From the NCBI GenBank assembly GCA_029101005.1, contig JAQXQE010000027.1:1-64000 (forward strand): a stretch of DNA of 64,000 bases. Direction: 5' to 3'. Source of the stretch: Bacillota bacterium (GTDB lineage Bacteria > Bacillota > Clostridia > Peptostreptococcales > Anaerovoracaceae). The notes under the pieces were generated by a model that saw only the letters and a list, made by a program, of their open reading frames with translations, did no database searches and was not told the origin of the DNA. The position numbers and the translations under genes are program-made. Shown here in pieces: positions 33,770 to 43,948 of this stretch. The stretch's first letter is position 1. Every line of letters starts with the position of its first letter.

Positions 33770-34759
33770 ATGGAGCGAAACGGAACAGAGAAGTACATAA
33801 GGTCGATTGCGGAATACAGGAGTATTTCTGTTGCTGCTGAGAGCCTGGGAATATCGCAACCGGCGCTCAGCTCTGCGCTTAAGAAGAAGGAAGCTGAGCT
33901 TGGGGCGAAGCTTTTTGATAGATCAAAGCAGCCGCTGGAGTTGACTGAGGCTGGAAGAGCTTATCTCGAATATGTTGAGAGGGCTGAGCAGCTGAGAGGT
34001 GAGATGGAGAAGAGGTTGGCGGATATTGAGGGAGTGCAGACCGGCGAATTGAAGGTCGGTGGAGCTGTTTTCTTCAATATTGCGTACATGCCAAAGGCGA
34101 TTGCGGCATTTCTGGATAAGTATCCAGGTGTTGACTTTGAGATTGTGGATAGGAAGGTGCCTGAGCTGACAGCGATGGCTCTGAAGGGTGAGGTCGATGT
34201 GTTCATCACACCGATTGCAGATGATCCTGAGAGATTCGTGTACGAAGAGCTCGCTGAGGAGAAAGTCTATATCGCGGTGCCGGAGGACTTGGCGGTGAAC
34301 GACGTGCTCAAAGCTAAGCAGGTGGCGCACGCATCCGCACCCGCACCCGACGCATCCGACACGTCCGCAAGCAGCACCGGAGTCGATGCGTCTGCGAGGG
34401 CGCTGAGCAGGGCGGAGTTTGCTGCGCTCTGCGAGAATACTTTTATCGTGCTGAAGCCGGATCAGAGTATTGGGCAGAGAATGGAGGCAATCTTCAGGGA
34501 GTATGGAGTAAGACCGAAGAGAACAATTACGGCGGAGCAGACGATGACAACATTGGCACTTACTAATGCTGGCGTGGGAATATCGCTGGTGACTGAGAGC
34601 AGTGTGAGAAGCAGTGGACTCAGCAGTCTGCCGAAACTGTACACGGGAAGCGGTGAGAATTTCTCAAGACAGATATATGTGGCATATCCGAAGAATAAGT
34701 ACCTTTCGCGAAGTGCGGAGGAGTTTATCAAGATATTAAAGGACGTTAACAATGACTAG
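33770..34759 (+). CDS. LysR-family transcriptional regulator
   Basis: A 329-residue regulator: N-terminal winged HTH (SISVAAESLGISQPALSSALKKKEAELG) and a periplasmic-binding-like effector domain (about 90-320). The effector domain is interrupted near residues 183-215 by a GC-rich Ala/Ser/Pro-rich insert (HASAPAPDASDTSASSTG). GGAGGG lies just before the ATG. It overlaps the SGNH-like gene by 8 nt, so it is co-transcribed with the SGNH/MBOAT genes rather than divergent, unusual for LysR. An ATGATT-13nt-AATCAT repeat (33684-33708) is a possible autoregulatory site. Confidence 0.88.
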   Translation: MERNGTEKYIRSIAEYRSISVAAESLGISQPALSSALKKKEAELGAKLFDRSKQPLELTEAGRAYLEYVERAEQLRGEMEKRLADIEGVQTGELKVGGAVFFNIAYMPKAIAAFLDKYPGVDFEIVDRKVPELTAMALKGEVDVFITPIADDPERFVYEELAEEKVYIAVPEDLAVNDVLKAKQVAHASAPAPDASDTSASSTGVDASARALSRAEFAALCENTFIVLKPDQSIGQRMEAIFREYGVRPKRTITAEQTMTTLALTNAGVGISLVTESSVRSSGLSSLPKLYTGSGENFSRQIYVAYPKNKYLSRSAEEFIKILKDVNND

Positions 34760-35819
34760 AAGACAGGGAATCAAGGCAATAGGTTTTGTGCTGGTGCTGG
34801 CACTGTGTCTGGGTGTGGCTAACAAGCTGCTTTTCCCATTCAGCAAGGAAGACACAAATCAGTCGAAGACCTTCTATATGGAAGAGGAGAATACAGTGGA
34901 TGTAGTGGTGATGGGAACATCTCTTATGATGATGAGCTTCAATCCGCTGAGAATGTATGACCAGACAGGAATCACAGCATATAACAGAGCGTGCTCCGCA
35001 TGTCCGCCACAGCTTGCTTATCTGATCTTTGAGGAGACACTCGAGACACAGAAGCCTAAGGTGCTGGCAATCAGCGGAGGAGCACTGGTGATTCAGTATG
35101 ACTACGCACATAGAGAGGGCTTGGTAAGAAGAGGAATCGATTACCGCAAGAACTCAGAACTCAAGTACGAAGTAGTCAAGGACATCGTTAAGCAGGCTAA
35201 GGCACAGGATCCAGATAGCAAGCAGACAGTGCAGAGCTTCTACTTCCCACTGCTTAGATATCACTCAAGATGGCCCGAGGTAATCTGGTACGGACCAGAT
35301 GACTTCACATTCAAGCATGACTACAGACACGGTTATTATGCGACATTTAGAACTGGAGATACACCAGACACTTCTGAGAAAAGCATGCAGAGTACAAAGA
35401 AGTATCACGTTGATGAGACTACAAGGTACTGGTACGGCAAGATTATCGAGGAGTGCAAGGCGAACGATATCGAGGTGCTGATTGTCGGCAATCAGGATAT
35501 GAGATGGACTCCTGGCAAGATTGAGTGTCTCACAGCTTACTGTGAGGAGATGGGAATCGACTTCGTGGATTACAATACGCCAGAGATGAAGGCGGAGACT
35601 GGACTCAACTGGAAGACAGATTTCTACGACCATAAGCATACAAATGCGAGGGGCTCACTCAAGTTCACAGACCATCTCGCAAGATATATTAAGCAGAAGT
35701 ATAATCTCGAGCCAAGCGATGTAAGCGACGAGTACAAGGCTCACCTCGCTAAGGATATCGAGAGATTCAAGAAGGACTGTGCTAAGGCAACAGAGAAAGG
35801 ATTTGAGGTGATCTGGTAA
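34752..35819 (+). CDS. Membrane-anchored SGNH/DltD-like protein paired with MBOAT
   Basis: A 355-residue protein with one N-terminal membrane helix (AIGFVLVLALCLGVANKLLF) and an extracytoplasmic SGNH-hydrolase-like domain. The Ser block is VVVMGTSLMMMSFNP and the Asp-His block FYDHKHTNARGSLKF, so a catalytic Ser and His are kept. Genes of this type sit beside MBOAT acyltransferases and take part in O-acylation of surface polymers, as DltD does in D-alanylation. It overlaps the LysR gene and the MBOAT gene at its two ends (ATGACTAG and TAATG), showing tight coupling. Confidence 0.75.
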   Translation: MTRRQGIKAIGFVLVLALCLGVANKLLFPFSKEDTNQSKTFYMEEENTVDVVVMGTSLMMMSFNPLRMYDQTGITAYNRACSACPPQLAYLIFEETLETQKPKVLAISGGALVIQYDYAHREGLVRRGIDYRKNSELKYEVVKDIVKQAKAQDPDSKQTVQSFYFPLLRYHSRWPEVIWYGPDDFTFKHDYRHGYYATFRTGDTPDTSEKSMQSTKKYHVDETTRYWYGKIIEECKANDIEVLIVGNQDMRWTPGKIECLTAYCEEMGIDFVDYNTPEMKAETGLNWKTDFYDHKHTNARGSLKFTDHLARYIKQKYNLEPSDVSDEYKAHLAKDIERFKKDCAKATEKGFEVIW

Positions 35820-37378
35820 TGAGTATTACATCATTAGCTTTCCTGCTGTATCTGGCAGTAGTCTTTGTCGCGTACTATGCAGTACCTAAGCGTATGCAGT
35901 GGATTGTGCTGCTTGCAGCCAGCTACAGCTTCTATCTTATGGCTGGAGTAGTTCCGCTGATCTTCGTGCTCTGCACAACACTTCTGACATATGCGTCAGG
36001 TCGCAAGATGGGAGCACTCAGAGAGTCAGCTCCATCTAAGAAGGAGGCGAAGCGCCTTGCAAAACCATGGCTTGTGGCAACAATCATTGCTATGCTCGCA
36101 GTGCTCTTCCTCTTCAAGTACTACAACGGAACAGCAGAATCAATTAATGGAATTCTACGTACATTTGCATGGTCAGTTGAGGCACCGCTTATCAACATCA
36201 TGCTCCCTCTGGGACTCTCATTCTATACATTTATGTCAATCGGATACTGTATAGATGTCTACAGAGGAACAATCAAGTGCGAGACAAATCTTGCGCACTA
36301 TGCGCTCTTCATATCATTCTTCCCACAGGCAATTCAGGGTCCTATTGGAAGATATAACAAGCTTGAGCCGCAGTTCATGGCAGAGCATCATTTCGATTAT
36401 GATGCATTCTGCAGAGGTGCTCAGCTTATGATTTGGGGTTACTTCAAGAAACTCGTAATCGCAGACAGACTTAGCTTCATCGTTGTGACATGCTTCGATG
36501 ACTTCGCAAATGCGAACTACGACTGGCTTCAGACATCGATCGCGATCTTCGCGTATGCAATTCAGATCTATGCTGACTTCTCCGGCGGAATCGATATCGT
36601 AAGAGGTGCGGCTGAGTGCATGGGCATCGAGCTCGATGAGAACTTCAAGCGTCCGTACTTCGGTAACAGCGTAGGCGAGTACTGGAGAAGATGGCATATG
36701 TCACTCACCAACTGGATGCGTGATTACGTATTCTACTCACTTGCGCTCTCCAAGTTGTCCAACAAGATCGGTAAATGGGGAAGAGCTCACTTCAAGGGCT
36801 ATATCGGCAAGCAGATGCCTACATTCCTGCCAACATTCACGACATTCTTCCTGATTGGAATCTGGCACGGAGCAGGCTGGGGCTTCATTATATACGGCTT
36901 CTATAATGCCATCATCATCGTAGGCTCGCAGATGCTGCAGCCTCAGTACGACAAGATTAACGCAGCGCTCCACATAAAGACGGAGTCATTCGCGTGGAAG
37001 GTCTTCCAGATCGTAAGAACATTCATCATCATGGCTATTGGTAAAACCATCACACGTGCTGTCTCAGTACGCGAGGCGCTGGCGATGCTCGTATGCTCTG
37101 TTAGCTTCTCGCAGGGTCTAAGTGGCGGTAGCGTGGTTGCGAGCCTTGAAGGTCTCGGCGTATCGTATGGTGACCTCGCAATGTCTGTGATCGGATGTTT
37201 GGTGCTCTTCACTGCCAGTGTGATTCAGGAGAGGGGAGTTGTCATCAGAGATGCACTTGCCAAGAAGAATATCGTTCTAAGATGGTTCGTGCTGATTGGA
37301 GGAATTATGGCTATTGCCGTATTCGGAGTCTATGGTATCGGATACGATGTGAACGCATTCATCTACAACGGATTCTAG
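35819..37378 (+). CDS. MBOAT family O-acyltransferase (AlgI/DltB-like)
   Basis: A 519-residue polytopic membrane protein. Family motifs are complete: LPLGLSFYTFMSIGY, ISFFPQAIQGPIGRY, FADFSG-type (IYADFSGGIDI), RRWHMSLTNWMRDY and GIWHGAGWGFI with the catalytic His. Such proteins pass acyl groups across the membrane to surface polysaccharides or teichoic acids. With the coupled SGNH-like gene it forms an O-acylation module; a convergent gene encodes a carrier protein. Whether the group is acetyl, another acyl or D-alanyl is open. Confidence 0.9.
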   Translation: MSITSLAFLLYLAVVFVAYYAVPKRMQWIVLLAASYSFYLMAGVVPLIFVLCTTLLTYASGRKMGALRESAPSKKEAKRLAKPWLVATIIAMLAVLFLFKYYNGTAESINGILRTFAWSVEAPLINIMLPLGLSFYTFMSIGYCIDVYRGTIKCETNLAHYALFISFFPQAIQGPIGRYNKLEPQFMAEHHFDYDAFCRGAQLMIWGYFKKLVIADRLSFIVVTCFDDFANANYDWLQTSIAIFAYAIQIYADFSGGIDIVRGAAECMGIELDENFKRPYFGNSVGEYWRRWHMSLTNWMRDYVFYSLALSKLSNKIGKWGRAHFKGYIGKQMPTFLPTFTTFFLIGIWHGAGWGFIIYGFYNAIIIVGSQMLQPQYDKINAALHIKTESFAWKVFQIVRTFIIMAIGKTITRAVSVREALAMLVCSVSFSQGLSGGSVVASLEGLGVSYGDLAMSVIGCLVLFTASVIQERGVVIRDALAKKNIVLRWFVLIGGIMAIAVFGVYGIGYDVNAFIYNGF

Positions 37379-37394
37379 GATATTGACGCATAAC

Positions 37395-37418
37395 AAAAGC
37401 CGAGGCGCCTCGGCTTTT
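37395..37418. terminator. Bidirectional terminator between MBOAT and carrier protein genes
   Basis: A perfect 24-bp palindrome (AAAAGCCGAGGC and complement) giving T runs on both strands between convergent genes. Confidence 0.85.
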
Positions 37419-37433
37419 CGCTATAGATAAATA

Positions 37434-37664
37434 TTAATTCTCGTCTCTGAGCTTCTCTACGAGCTCCCAAAGTGCCTCTGCTGAGTTGAAGTTCTCAGGC
37501 ATGAGATCGTTAACGTCAATCTCGATATCGAATGTGTCGTTAACCTCTGATACGATTGCGATGATGTCGAGTGAGTCAATCATATCGTCGTCGATAAGTG
37601 TTGTAGCTGTCTCGAAATCAACGTCTGGCTTGATCTCGCTCATGATTCTAATCAGTTCATCCAT
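37434..37664 (-). CDS. Acyl carrier protein
   Basis: A 76-residue acidic carrier protein with the phosphopantetheine attachment Ser in DSLD (DDMIDSLDIIAIVSEV). It is not next to fatty acid synthesis genes, so it is probably a dedicated carrier, DltC-like, for the MBOAT/SGNH genes that face it or for the AMP-dependent ligase 7 kb away. AAAGGA lies upstream of the ATG. Confidence 0.85.
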   Translation of the reverse strand: MDELIRIMSEIKPDVDFETATTLIDDDMIDSLDIIAIVSEVNDTFDIEIDVNDLMPENFNSAEALWELVEKLRDEN

Positions 37665-37716
37665 GTTTCGTGAATTCCTTTCAAAGAAGTTGTAGTACTA
37701 ACAGGATTATAAGCAT

Positions 37717-37751
37717 AAAAACACCTCGGCGCAATGTCCGAGGTGTTTTTT
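37717..37751. terminator. Terminator after the 20-residue peptide gene
   Basis: AAAAACACCTCGG (37717-37729) and CCGAGGTGTTTTT (37738-37750) form a 13-bp stem with T runs on both strands. Leftward it ends the peptide transcript before the carrier protein gene. Confidence 0.8.
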
Positions 37752-37772
37752 GTTGATTTTCTATAAATCTTA

Positions 37773-37835
37773 CTACTTGCCGAACCACTTAAGAATGATG
37801 TCGATCCAGCTTCCTACACTGAATGTTGAGAACAT
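37773..37835 (-). CDS. 20-residue amphipathic peptide gene
   Basis: A tiny frame with an excellent start: AAAGGAGG lies seven bases before the ATG at 37833-37835, and an intrinsic terminator follows 22 bp after the TAG. The product is MFSTFSVGSWIDIILKWFGK: a hydrophobic, aromatic-rich helix with a cationic end, net positive, like membrane-active peptides or small membrane-protein regulators. It lies 68 bp downstream of the HD-GYP gene in the same direction and just before the carrier protein gene. No export or immunity gene is evident nearby. Function unknown. Confidence 0.7.
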   Translation of the reverse strand: MFSTFSVGSWIDIILKWFGK

Positions 37836-37903
37836 AATATTACCTCCTTTAAATCATTATTCTGACTACGCTTATATCGTGACAGCTTGTGGCTGTTTCG
37901 ATC

Positions 37904-39220
37904 TTATTCGTGCTGGCGGAATTCGTATTCCATGTCGCTGTCGATGATGTCGAGCATTGCCTGTGCTGCGGCAGGGAAGAACTGGGTACCTATGCCATTA
38001 GCAATCTCTGCTCTTGCTGACTTCTGATCCATAGCTGGTCTGTAGCTACGTCTTGAAGTCATTGCGTCATACGCATCAGCAACTGAGATGATTCTTGCGA
38101 CCTCCGGAATGTCTGTCTCAGCAATTCCGAGAGGGTATCCGCTACCGTCCCAGCATTCGTGGTGATAGAGTGCTCCGAGTCTGAGATCCGGAAGCTCCTC
38201 AATCGTCTGGAGGATGTCATATCCTCTCTTGGTGTGTTCCTTGATGATGAGATATTCATCTTCTGTGAGCTTGCCAGGTTTGTTGATGATCTCATCAGGA
38301 ACAGCAATCTTGCCGATATCGTGGAGGAGGGCAACCTGATATATCTGTGTTGCGGCATCCTCATCGTAGCCGAGCTTAATGGCTATCATCTTCGAGTATT
38401 CGGCAACTCTCAGCGAGTGACCATTGGTATATTCGTCCTTGGCCTCGATGGTTCCGACAAGAGCCATCAGAGACTCGATTGTAATCTTCTTGATTCTCTC
38501 ATTGTCTCGGAGGAGGTCATCCTGCTGAGACTGAATTGTTTCGATCTGTTTGATATCCTTAGTTACCATTCCTGTAATCAGGAAGAGGTAGATGAGGATG
38601 ATATAACCGAAGATAGTGCTGTATATCATCAGCGCTGTATCGTACTTGCCGAGGTATTTGTCCTGATAGCTTACGATGTTCAGGAAGAATCTGAGTACGA
38701 GCATTGCCTCCGCTGTGATAGGGAGGAAGAGCATTCCGGTGTGGAATTCGAACTCGGAATTAGATATCTCCGCAAACGGTAAGGTGATGAACCTGTACAT
38801 CAGGAATGTTGTGACAATTGGTACAACTATCGAGAAGAGCACATTAGTCACTGGTGTCGGATACACAAGGCTGAATACCATTCCTACCATATAGAAGGAG
38901 ATGTAGATGAAGAAACCTACAGCTCTGTGCTTCTTTGCAATGCTTCTCTGATATATTGCAGCGAAGAGGAATGACACCAGAAGCGCGAAGAAATCTGCGT
39001 ATGATGCGAGCTCATTGAAGAGGGCATTATCTGGTGTAAGTGTCGATATCAGACCATATGCCAGAATCGAATAGAGATACACGCAGTACGGAGATATGAA
39101 GAAATATGACACATATCCCAGTGCACCCATATTCGGTTTGAAAAGCTTCTTGGTCGTCACCAGAAAGACTGGTACGAGCACAATCTGACTGATGAAGAAA
39201 CTTATGAACGATAGTGTCAT
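37904..39220 (-). CDS. Membrane HD-GYP phosphodiesterase
   Basis: A 438-residue protein: seven or eight hydrophobic helices (about 1-220), a short coiled linker (KQIETIQSQQDDLLRDNERI) and an HD-GYP domain. The catalytic set is complete: HSLRVAEYSKMIA, LLHDIGKIAVPDEIINKPGKL, HTKRGYDIL and HHECWDGSGYP. The family cleaves cyclic di-GMP. The N-terminal membrane part may sense an unknown signal. TAGGAG precedes the ATG and a promoter lies upstream. It may be co-transcribed with the 20-residue peptide gene. Confidence 0.9.
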   Translation of the reverse strand: MTLSFISFFISQIVLVPVFLVTTKKLFKPNMGALGYVSYFFISPYCVYLYSILAYGLISTLTPDNALFNELASYADFFALLVSFLFAAIYQRSIAKKHRAVGFFIYISFYMVGMVFSLVYPTPVTNVLFSIVVPIVTTFLMYRFITLPFAEISNSEFEFHTGMLFLPITAEAMLVLRFFLNIVSYQDKYLGKYDTALMIYSTIFGYIILIYLFLITGMVTKDIKQIETIQSQQDDLLRDNERIKKITIESLMALVGTIEAKDEYTNGHSLRVAEYSKMIAIKLGYDEDAATQIYQVALLHDIGKIAVPDEIINKPGKLTEDEYLIIKEHTKRGYDILQTIEELPDLRLGALYHHECWDGSGYPLGIAETDIPEVARIISVADAYDAMTSRRSYRPAMDQKSARAEIANGIGTQFFPAAAQAMLDIIDSDMEYEFRQHE

Positions 39221-39245
39221 TATTTAACTCCTAATATAGTCCTCT

Positions 39246-39274
39246 TATATTTTGAGTATACACTTTTTTGTCAA
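39246..39274 (-). promoter_or_regulatory. Promoter of the HD-GYP gene
   Basis: On the minus strand TTGACA (39269-39274) and AATATA (39246-39251) are 17 bases apart, about 25 bp before the start codon. Confidence 0.6.
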
Positions 39275-39335
39275 AATGTACACTAATTCAAACGAATATT
39301 TATTCGCTGATATCTCAGAATTAGCAATAGCTCTC

Positions 39336-40463
39336 TTATCTGGTAACTCCGCAGGCATCGATTGACTCTGTTGTTCTAGGTGAGTTAGGTCTGCCCTGAT
39401 AGTACTTAGGCTCGTCGATGCCTCTTAGAACACGGAGTGCGCCCTCAGCCATCTCTTCGTGCTCAACTTCACCAGGATATACATAGATAGGCGCAATCCA
39501 GCCGCAGCGTCTTCTGATGCTGTCAACCATATCGTCGAATCGAACATATCTTCCAGTTAGAATAATCGAGTCAACTCTTCCCTCGAATGAGGCGGTAAAT
39601 GCTGCTATGCCTTTCGCCAGGTTGTAGCAGAAACCGTTCCATACCTTCTCGGCTTCCTTATCGCCCTCTGCGATGAGCTCCTTAACGTGCTCTCCGCTTG
39701 AGCTGCCGAAGTAGCTGACGAAACCACCTGCGCCTGCGCAGAGTTTTCTCGTCTCCTGAATGCTGTGTCCTTCCTCAAGGTAGTCGAGCAGATCAAGCAC
39801 TCCGATGCTTCCCGTTCTTGTTGGGGTAAAAGGGCCGTCTCCGCCGGCCGCGTTGTTGCCGTCGATCATATATCCGTTCTTGTGAGCGGTAATCGCTACG
39901 CCTCCGTCGATGTGGCAGGCGATGATATTGCTGTTGTAATAATCGAAGCCGTACTTCTCGCAGTGGCGTCTGATAGTTCCCTTGAGATTGAGAGCGTGGC
40001 CAACTGACTTACGTGAGATGCCTTTGACACCTGTGACTCTGGCCTCATCGCAGTACTCATCTACGCATACTGGATTAACTGTGAAGAGTCTGCCACCGTA
40101 TCTCTTCTGGAGCTCAGCTCCGAGCTGAATGCCGAGTGAGGAAGGGTGGATGATGCCAGCAACATTTGCCTTTGTGTCCTCCATAAGTCTGTCGTTAACC
40201 TCGTATACTCCAGCCTCCATTGGATATACGCATCCGCCTCGTCCAACGATTGCATCGATTCCCTCGAGATCGATATTGTTCTCAACGAGGAATTCGTTGA
40301 TTACTTCCATTCTGTAAGGCAGCTGATCATTGACATCGTCGAATGAGAGCAGTACCTGTGCATCGTGTGTAACTGAAGTCTCGAACATCTTCTGCTCACC
40401 GTCGAAGAGAGCGAGCTTTGTTGAAGTCGAACCTGGATTGATAACAAGAATTCTATATGCCAT
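39336..40463 (-). CDS. buk: Butyrate kinase
   Basis: Converts butyryl phosphate and ADP to butyrate and ATP (reversible), an energy step of butyrate fermentation; related kinases use branched-chain or propionyl substrates. The 375-residue ASKHA-fold protein has INPGSTSTKLALF at the N-terminus, GRGG, HIDGGVAITAHKNG and ILTGRYVRFDDMVD. It carries about 20 extra C-terminal residues compared with typical Buk. The usual partner ptb is not beside it. AGGAGG precedes the ATG. Confidence 0.9.
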   Translation of the reverse strand: MAYRILVINPGSTSTKLALFDGEQKMFETSVTHDAQVLLSFDDVNDQLPYRMEVINEFLVENNIDLEGIDAIVGRGGCVYPMEAGVYEVNDRLMEDTKANVAGIIHPSSLGIQLGAELQKRYGGRLFTVNPVCVDEYCDEARVTGVKGISRKSVGHALNLKGTIRRHCEKYGFDYYNSNIIACHIDGGVAITAHKNGYMIDGNNAAGGDGPFTPTRTGSIGVLDLLDYLEEGHSIQETRKLCAGAGGFVSYFGSSSGEHVKELIAEGDKEAEKVWNGFCYNLAKGIAAFTASFEGRVDSIILTGRYVRFDDMVDSIRRRCGWIAPIYVYPGEVEHEEMAEGALRVLRGIDEPKYYQGRPNSPRTTESIDACGVTR

Positions 40464-40609
40464 AACAGGACCTCCTGCTTAATGATATCTGTTTAGAATA
40501 GTCGCATTCTCACCGTATAATAATAACACTTTTGACTTTCTTGTACTTCATTGTATTTTCTAAAGATTCGTCTGACTTTTGGGAAAAATTTGAACAGATT
40601 GGCAATAAA

Positions 40610-40638
40610 GAAGACACGCGGACTAGTAGCGTGTCTTC
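40610..40638 (-). terminator. Terminator of the large ABC gene
   Basis: GAAGACACGC and GCGTGTCTTC (10 bp, 9-nt loop), followed leftward by TTTATTG. Confidence 0.8.
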
Positions 40639-40644
40639 GGATTA

Positions 40645-43600
40645 TTATTCAGTTCTTAGTGCCTCAACTGGATCCTTGTCAGCAGCCATCTTAGATGGAA
40701 GCAGGCCAGCGATGCTTGTCAGCAGTACGCTGATGAGAACCAGAGCAATTCCACCAACGAGAGGTAGCTTAGCTCTGAGTGAGGCTATGCCTGTGAGCTT
40801 AAGAAGGATTGCGTTGATTGGAATCAGCAGCAAGAGGCTGACGATGATTCCCATAGCACCTGCGCAGAAGCCGATGATAACAGCCTCTGAATTGAAAACT
40901 CTCGAGATATCCTTCTTCGAAGCACCAATGGCTCTGAGAATTCCAATCTCCTTAGTTCTCTCGAGCACTGAGATGTAAGTTATAACTCCAATCATGATTG
41001 AAGATACGATCAGTGAGATAGCTACGAAAGCGATGAGCACGTAGCTTACACTGTTAGTAATAGTCTTAACTGATGAGAGCATCACGCCTGTTACGTCAGT
41101 GTAGCTGATGACCATATCATCATCGCCATTGCTCTTCATCTTCTCGTTATAGTTCTCGATGAAGTCGATGAAATCTTCCTTAGCCTCGAAATCCTTCAGG
41201 TAGAAGGATATAGCAGTAGGCTTGTCGAATTCAGCGTAGCCGAGCTGACGGAGGTTGCCGTCGCAACTTGTCGCCTGATTACCTGACATATATGCGCGCA
41301 TCAGGTTAGTGAGCTCTTCCTCACTCATATTGAAACTGAATGCAGCAGCAATGCCAGCAGGGTCAACATTGAATGCTTGAGCCATCTTGCCGATGATTTC
41401 CTGGCTGAGCTCGCCTACATCAGTGAGGATGGTCTTCTTCATAACAGCCTCAGTGATGTCCTGAGCTGACTTCTTGATAGCTTCCTTCATCTGATCAGCA
41501 TTTGCAAATGATGAAGCTGCACCCTTGAGCGCCGTTTCATTCATAGTAGCTCCCGCCATGCCCTTGAGCACAGTGCCGAAGCCTGATACGAGTGGGTTGA
41601 ATATCTGAGAGAAAACATCAGCTGGAAGCTCTCCGCCGGTAAGCTCTGCAAGTTCTCCCATCATCTTCACATAATCCTCTCCACTGAGCACCTTGGCAGC
41701 AGCCTTATCTACATCCTCCGCGCTAAAAGTCAGGTCACCTGACTCTCTCTTCTCCGCAGCGTTCGCCAGCTCCGTCGCAACTGAAGTGCAGAGCGCTGTG
41801 AGGTCGCCAGCCATCGCATTCTCGTACTTCGAGCTGTCAGCAGTAATCTTGCCTGCGATTCCCTCTGAGTACTGAGTGATGATTGCCTTCATGTCATCCT
41901 CGGAGATCTGAACTCCGAGAGCACTTGAGAGCTGGTCGGCATCAATTGAGATCATATCTCCAAAGCCGAGACCAGGGTCGTTGTTTCTGCGGAGATCTTC
42001 AAATGTCTTGCCACTGAATACGTCCACGTTCTTGTTATTGAGCTGAGCCTTAACGATATCCGCATCATATGACTCTTCGATAACGTGCTTGGTCAGAGCT
42101 GGAATGTATCCGATTCCGTTATTCATCGAACCTGCAGCATTGTCATCGGAAGGGCAGACGATTGCAGTGATTCTGAGCTTATCTCCATCAGTGATGAGCT
42201 TCTTCATAAATGCCTCATCGTTAGAGTGGTCTTCCCATAGACCGTAGCCTGCATTGTACTTGTATCTTGCAGCTGCAGGAACGAGTGAGAATTCGATGTC
42301 CATCAGTTCCTCGTATGTCCACTCGAGAGGCTTGTTAACTGACTCAACCTCGTTGCCCTTCATAACCTCAGCAATCATATCAATGAGTTCATCTGGGGCT
42401 CTGAGTCCGATGCCGTATGCAATGTAGTCATTCATAGTGCTCTCGTTGTCGAGTACGAGAACGAGTTCGTTGTACTTCTCAGGCCACTCACCAGCGAGAA
42501 TCTTATACTGTGAATCGAGAAGTTCCTTGTTGTCTGTAATCTCGAAGAAGATATCAGTGTTGCTGAGTGTCGTCATCGATGAAGATACAGATGCCATAGT
42601 CGAATCCATCAGAGTGCTTGGGCTGACCTGTATTACGCCGTACTTGAAGTCTGTGGCATATATCTGCGGAATAACACCGTAGTTATAGCTGATGTTGTTG
42701 AAATCCTGCTTAACCTTGCCCATATTCTTATCGAGGTAGGTATTGAAGGATTCAAGGTCATTAGTTCCGATATTACCGAACATCTGTGACATCAGCTGCT
42801 CTTCCTGGATGATGCCTTCCTTGGCATTAGCACGCTTTTTGCCAATCTCACTGAATGCCGCAATCATCGAAGTCATATCAGCTGACTCTGACTGGATAAT
42901 CAGAGGGTATGAGGTCAGTGCGTCGTTCTCGATTCTGTCGATATAGTTCTGGAATCCAGCAGATACAGAAAGTATGAGAGCGATTCCGATAATACCGATG
43001 CTGCCTGCGAAACTTGTCAGCAGGGTGCGAGCCTTCTTAGTCATCAGGTTGTTGAGCGAAAGTCCAAGAGCAGTCTTACGTGACATGGACTTGTTCGTGA
43101 GTCCTGACTCCTTCTTGAGCTCCTTATCATCGGCAGTCTCGTATGGATTAGTATCTCCGATAACGAGACCATCCGAGAGTCTGATGATTCTCGTCGAGTA
43201 CTTCTCGGCGAGTTCAGGGTTATGAGTAACCATGATAACGAGTCTGTCGGAGGCGATCTCCTTCAGAATCTCCATAATCTGAACGCTTGTCTCGGTATCG
43301 AGGGCTCCAGTCGGCTCGTCAGCGAGAAGAATCTCAGGGTCATTAACCAGTGCTCTTGCAATAGCAACTCTCTGCATCTGTCCGCCAGACATCTGGTTAG
43401 GTTTCTTGTTGACCTGGTCAGCAAGTCCAACTCTGGTCAGAGCATCGATTGCCTTCTGCTTCGCATCTTCCTCAGATTCTCCAGAGAGGGTGAGGGCGAG
43501 CATTACGTTCGAGAGTACGCTCTGATGCGGAATCAGATTGTAGTTCTGGAAAACGAAACCAATCGAATGATTTCGATACGCATCCCAGTCGCTGTCCTTA

Positions 43601-43815
43601 TATTCTTTAGTGCTCACACCGTCGATGATGAGATCGCCGTCAGTGTAGTGGTCGAGTCCTCCTACGATGTTGAGAAAAGTTGTTTTGCCGCATCCCGATG
43701 AACCGAGTATCGACACGAATTCGTTCTTTCGGAAGTTGATGCTGACACCCTTGAGAGCATGCACCTCTTCGGCGTCAGTCTTATACGTTTTGACGATATT
43801 TCTTAATTCAAGCAT
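40645..43815 (-). CDS. MacB-type ABC transporter, ATPase fused to permease
   Basis: A 1056-residue fusion. Residues 1-225 are a LolD/MacB-type ATPase ([49 protein letters not shown]-like IMVTHNPEL). One membrane helix (about 265-290) is followed by a very large extracytoplasmic region (about 290-910) and three helices of the FtsX fold (about 920-1050). This topology is that of mechanotransmission exporters acting on peptides, lipids or antibiotics. The outer domain is unusually long and Ala/Glu/Asp-rich. No two-component system is adjacent. AGAGGT precedes the ATG. Confidence 0.9.
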   Translation of the reverse strand: MLELRNIVKTYKTDAEEVHALKGVSINFRKNEFVSILGSSGCGKTTFLNIVGGLDHYTDGDLIIDGVSTKEYKDSDWDAYRNHSIGFVFQNYNLIPHQSVLSNVMLALTLSGESEEDAKQKAIDALTRVGLADQVNKKPNQMSGGQMQRVAIARALVNDPEILLADEPTGALDTETSVQIMEILKEIASDRLVIMVTHNPELAEKYSTRIIRLSDGLVIGDTNPYETADDKELKKESGLTNKSMSRKTALGLSLNNLMTKKARTLLTSFAGSIGIIGIALILSVSAGFQNYIDRIENDALTSYPLIIQSESADMTSMIAAFSEIGKKRANAKEGIIQEEQLMSQMFGNIGTNDLESFNTYLDKNMGKVKQDFNNISYNYGVIPQIYATDFKYGVIQVSPSTLMDSTMASVSSSMTTLSNTDIFFEITDNKELLDSQYKILAGEWPEKYNELVLVLDNESTMNDYIAYGIGLRAPDELIDMIAEVMKGNEVESVNKPLEWTYEELMDIEFSLVPAAARYKYNAGYGLWEDHSNDEAFMKKLITDGDKLRITAIVCPSDDNAAGSMNNGIGYIPALTKHVIEESYDADIVKAQLNNKNVDVFSGKTFEDLRRNNDPGLGFGDMISIDADQLSSALGVQISEDDMKAIITQYSEGIAGKITADSSKYENAMAGDLTALCTSVATELANAAEKRESGDLTFSAEDVDKAAAKVLSGEDYVKMMGELAELTGGELPADVFSQIFNPLVSGFGTVLKGMAGATMNETALKGAASSFANADQMKEAIKKSAQDITEAVMKKTILTDVGELSQEIIGKMAQAFNVDPAGIAAAFSFNMSEEELTNLMRAYMSGNQATSCDGNLRQLGYAEFDKPTAISFYLKDFEAKEDFIDFIENYNEKMKSNGDDDMVISYTDVTGVMLSSVKTITNSVSYVLIAFVAISLIVSSIMIGVITYISVLERTKEIGILRAIGASKKDISRVFNSEAVIIGFCAGAMGIIVSLLLLIPINAILLKLTGIASLRAKLPLVGGIALVLISVLLTSIAGLLPSKMAADKDPVEALRTE

Positions 43816-43948
43816 TTGCTTACCTCTGTGCTATAAATTAACTTTTATTTTACCACATTAGCACTAGCGATAATACAAATTTGAGCGAGCAAATCACTCG
43901 GATTCTGTGTTACAATAAGGCCTAATCATTTCGAAGGAGACATATTGA

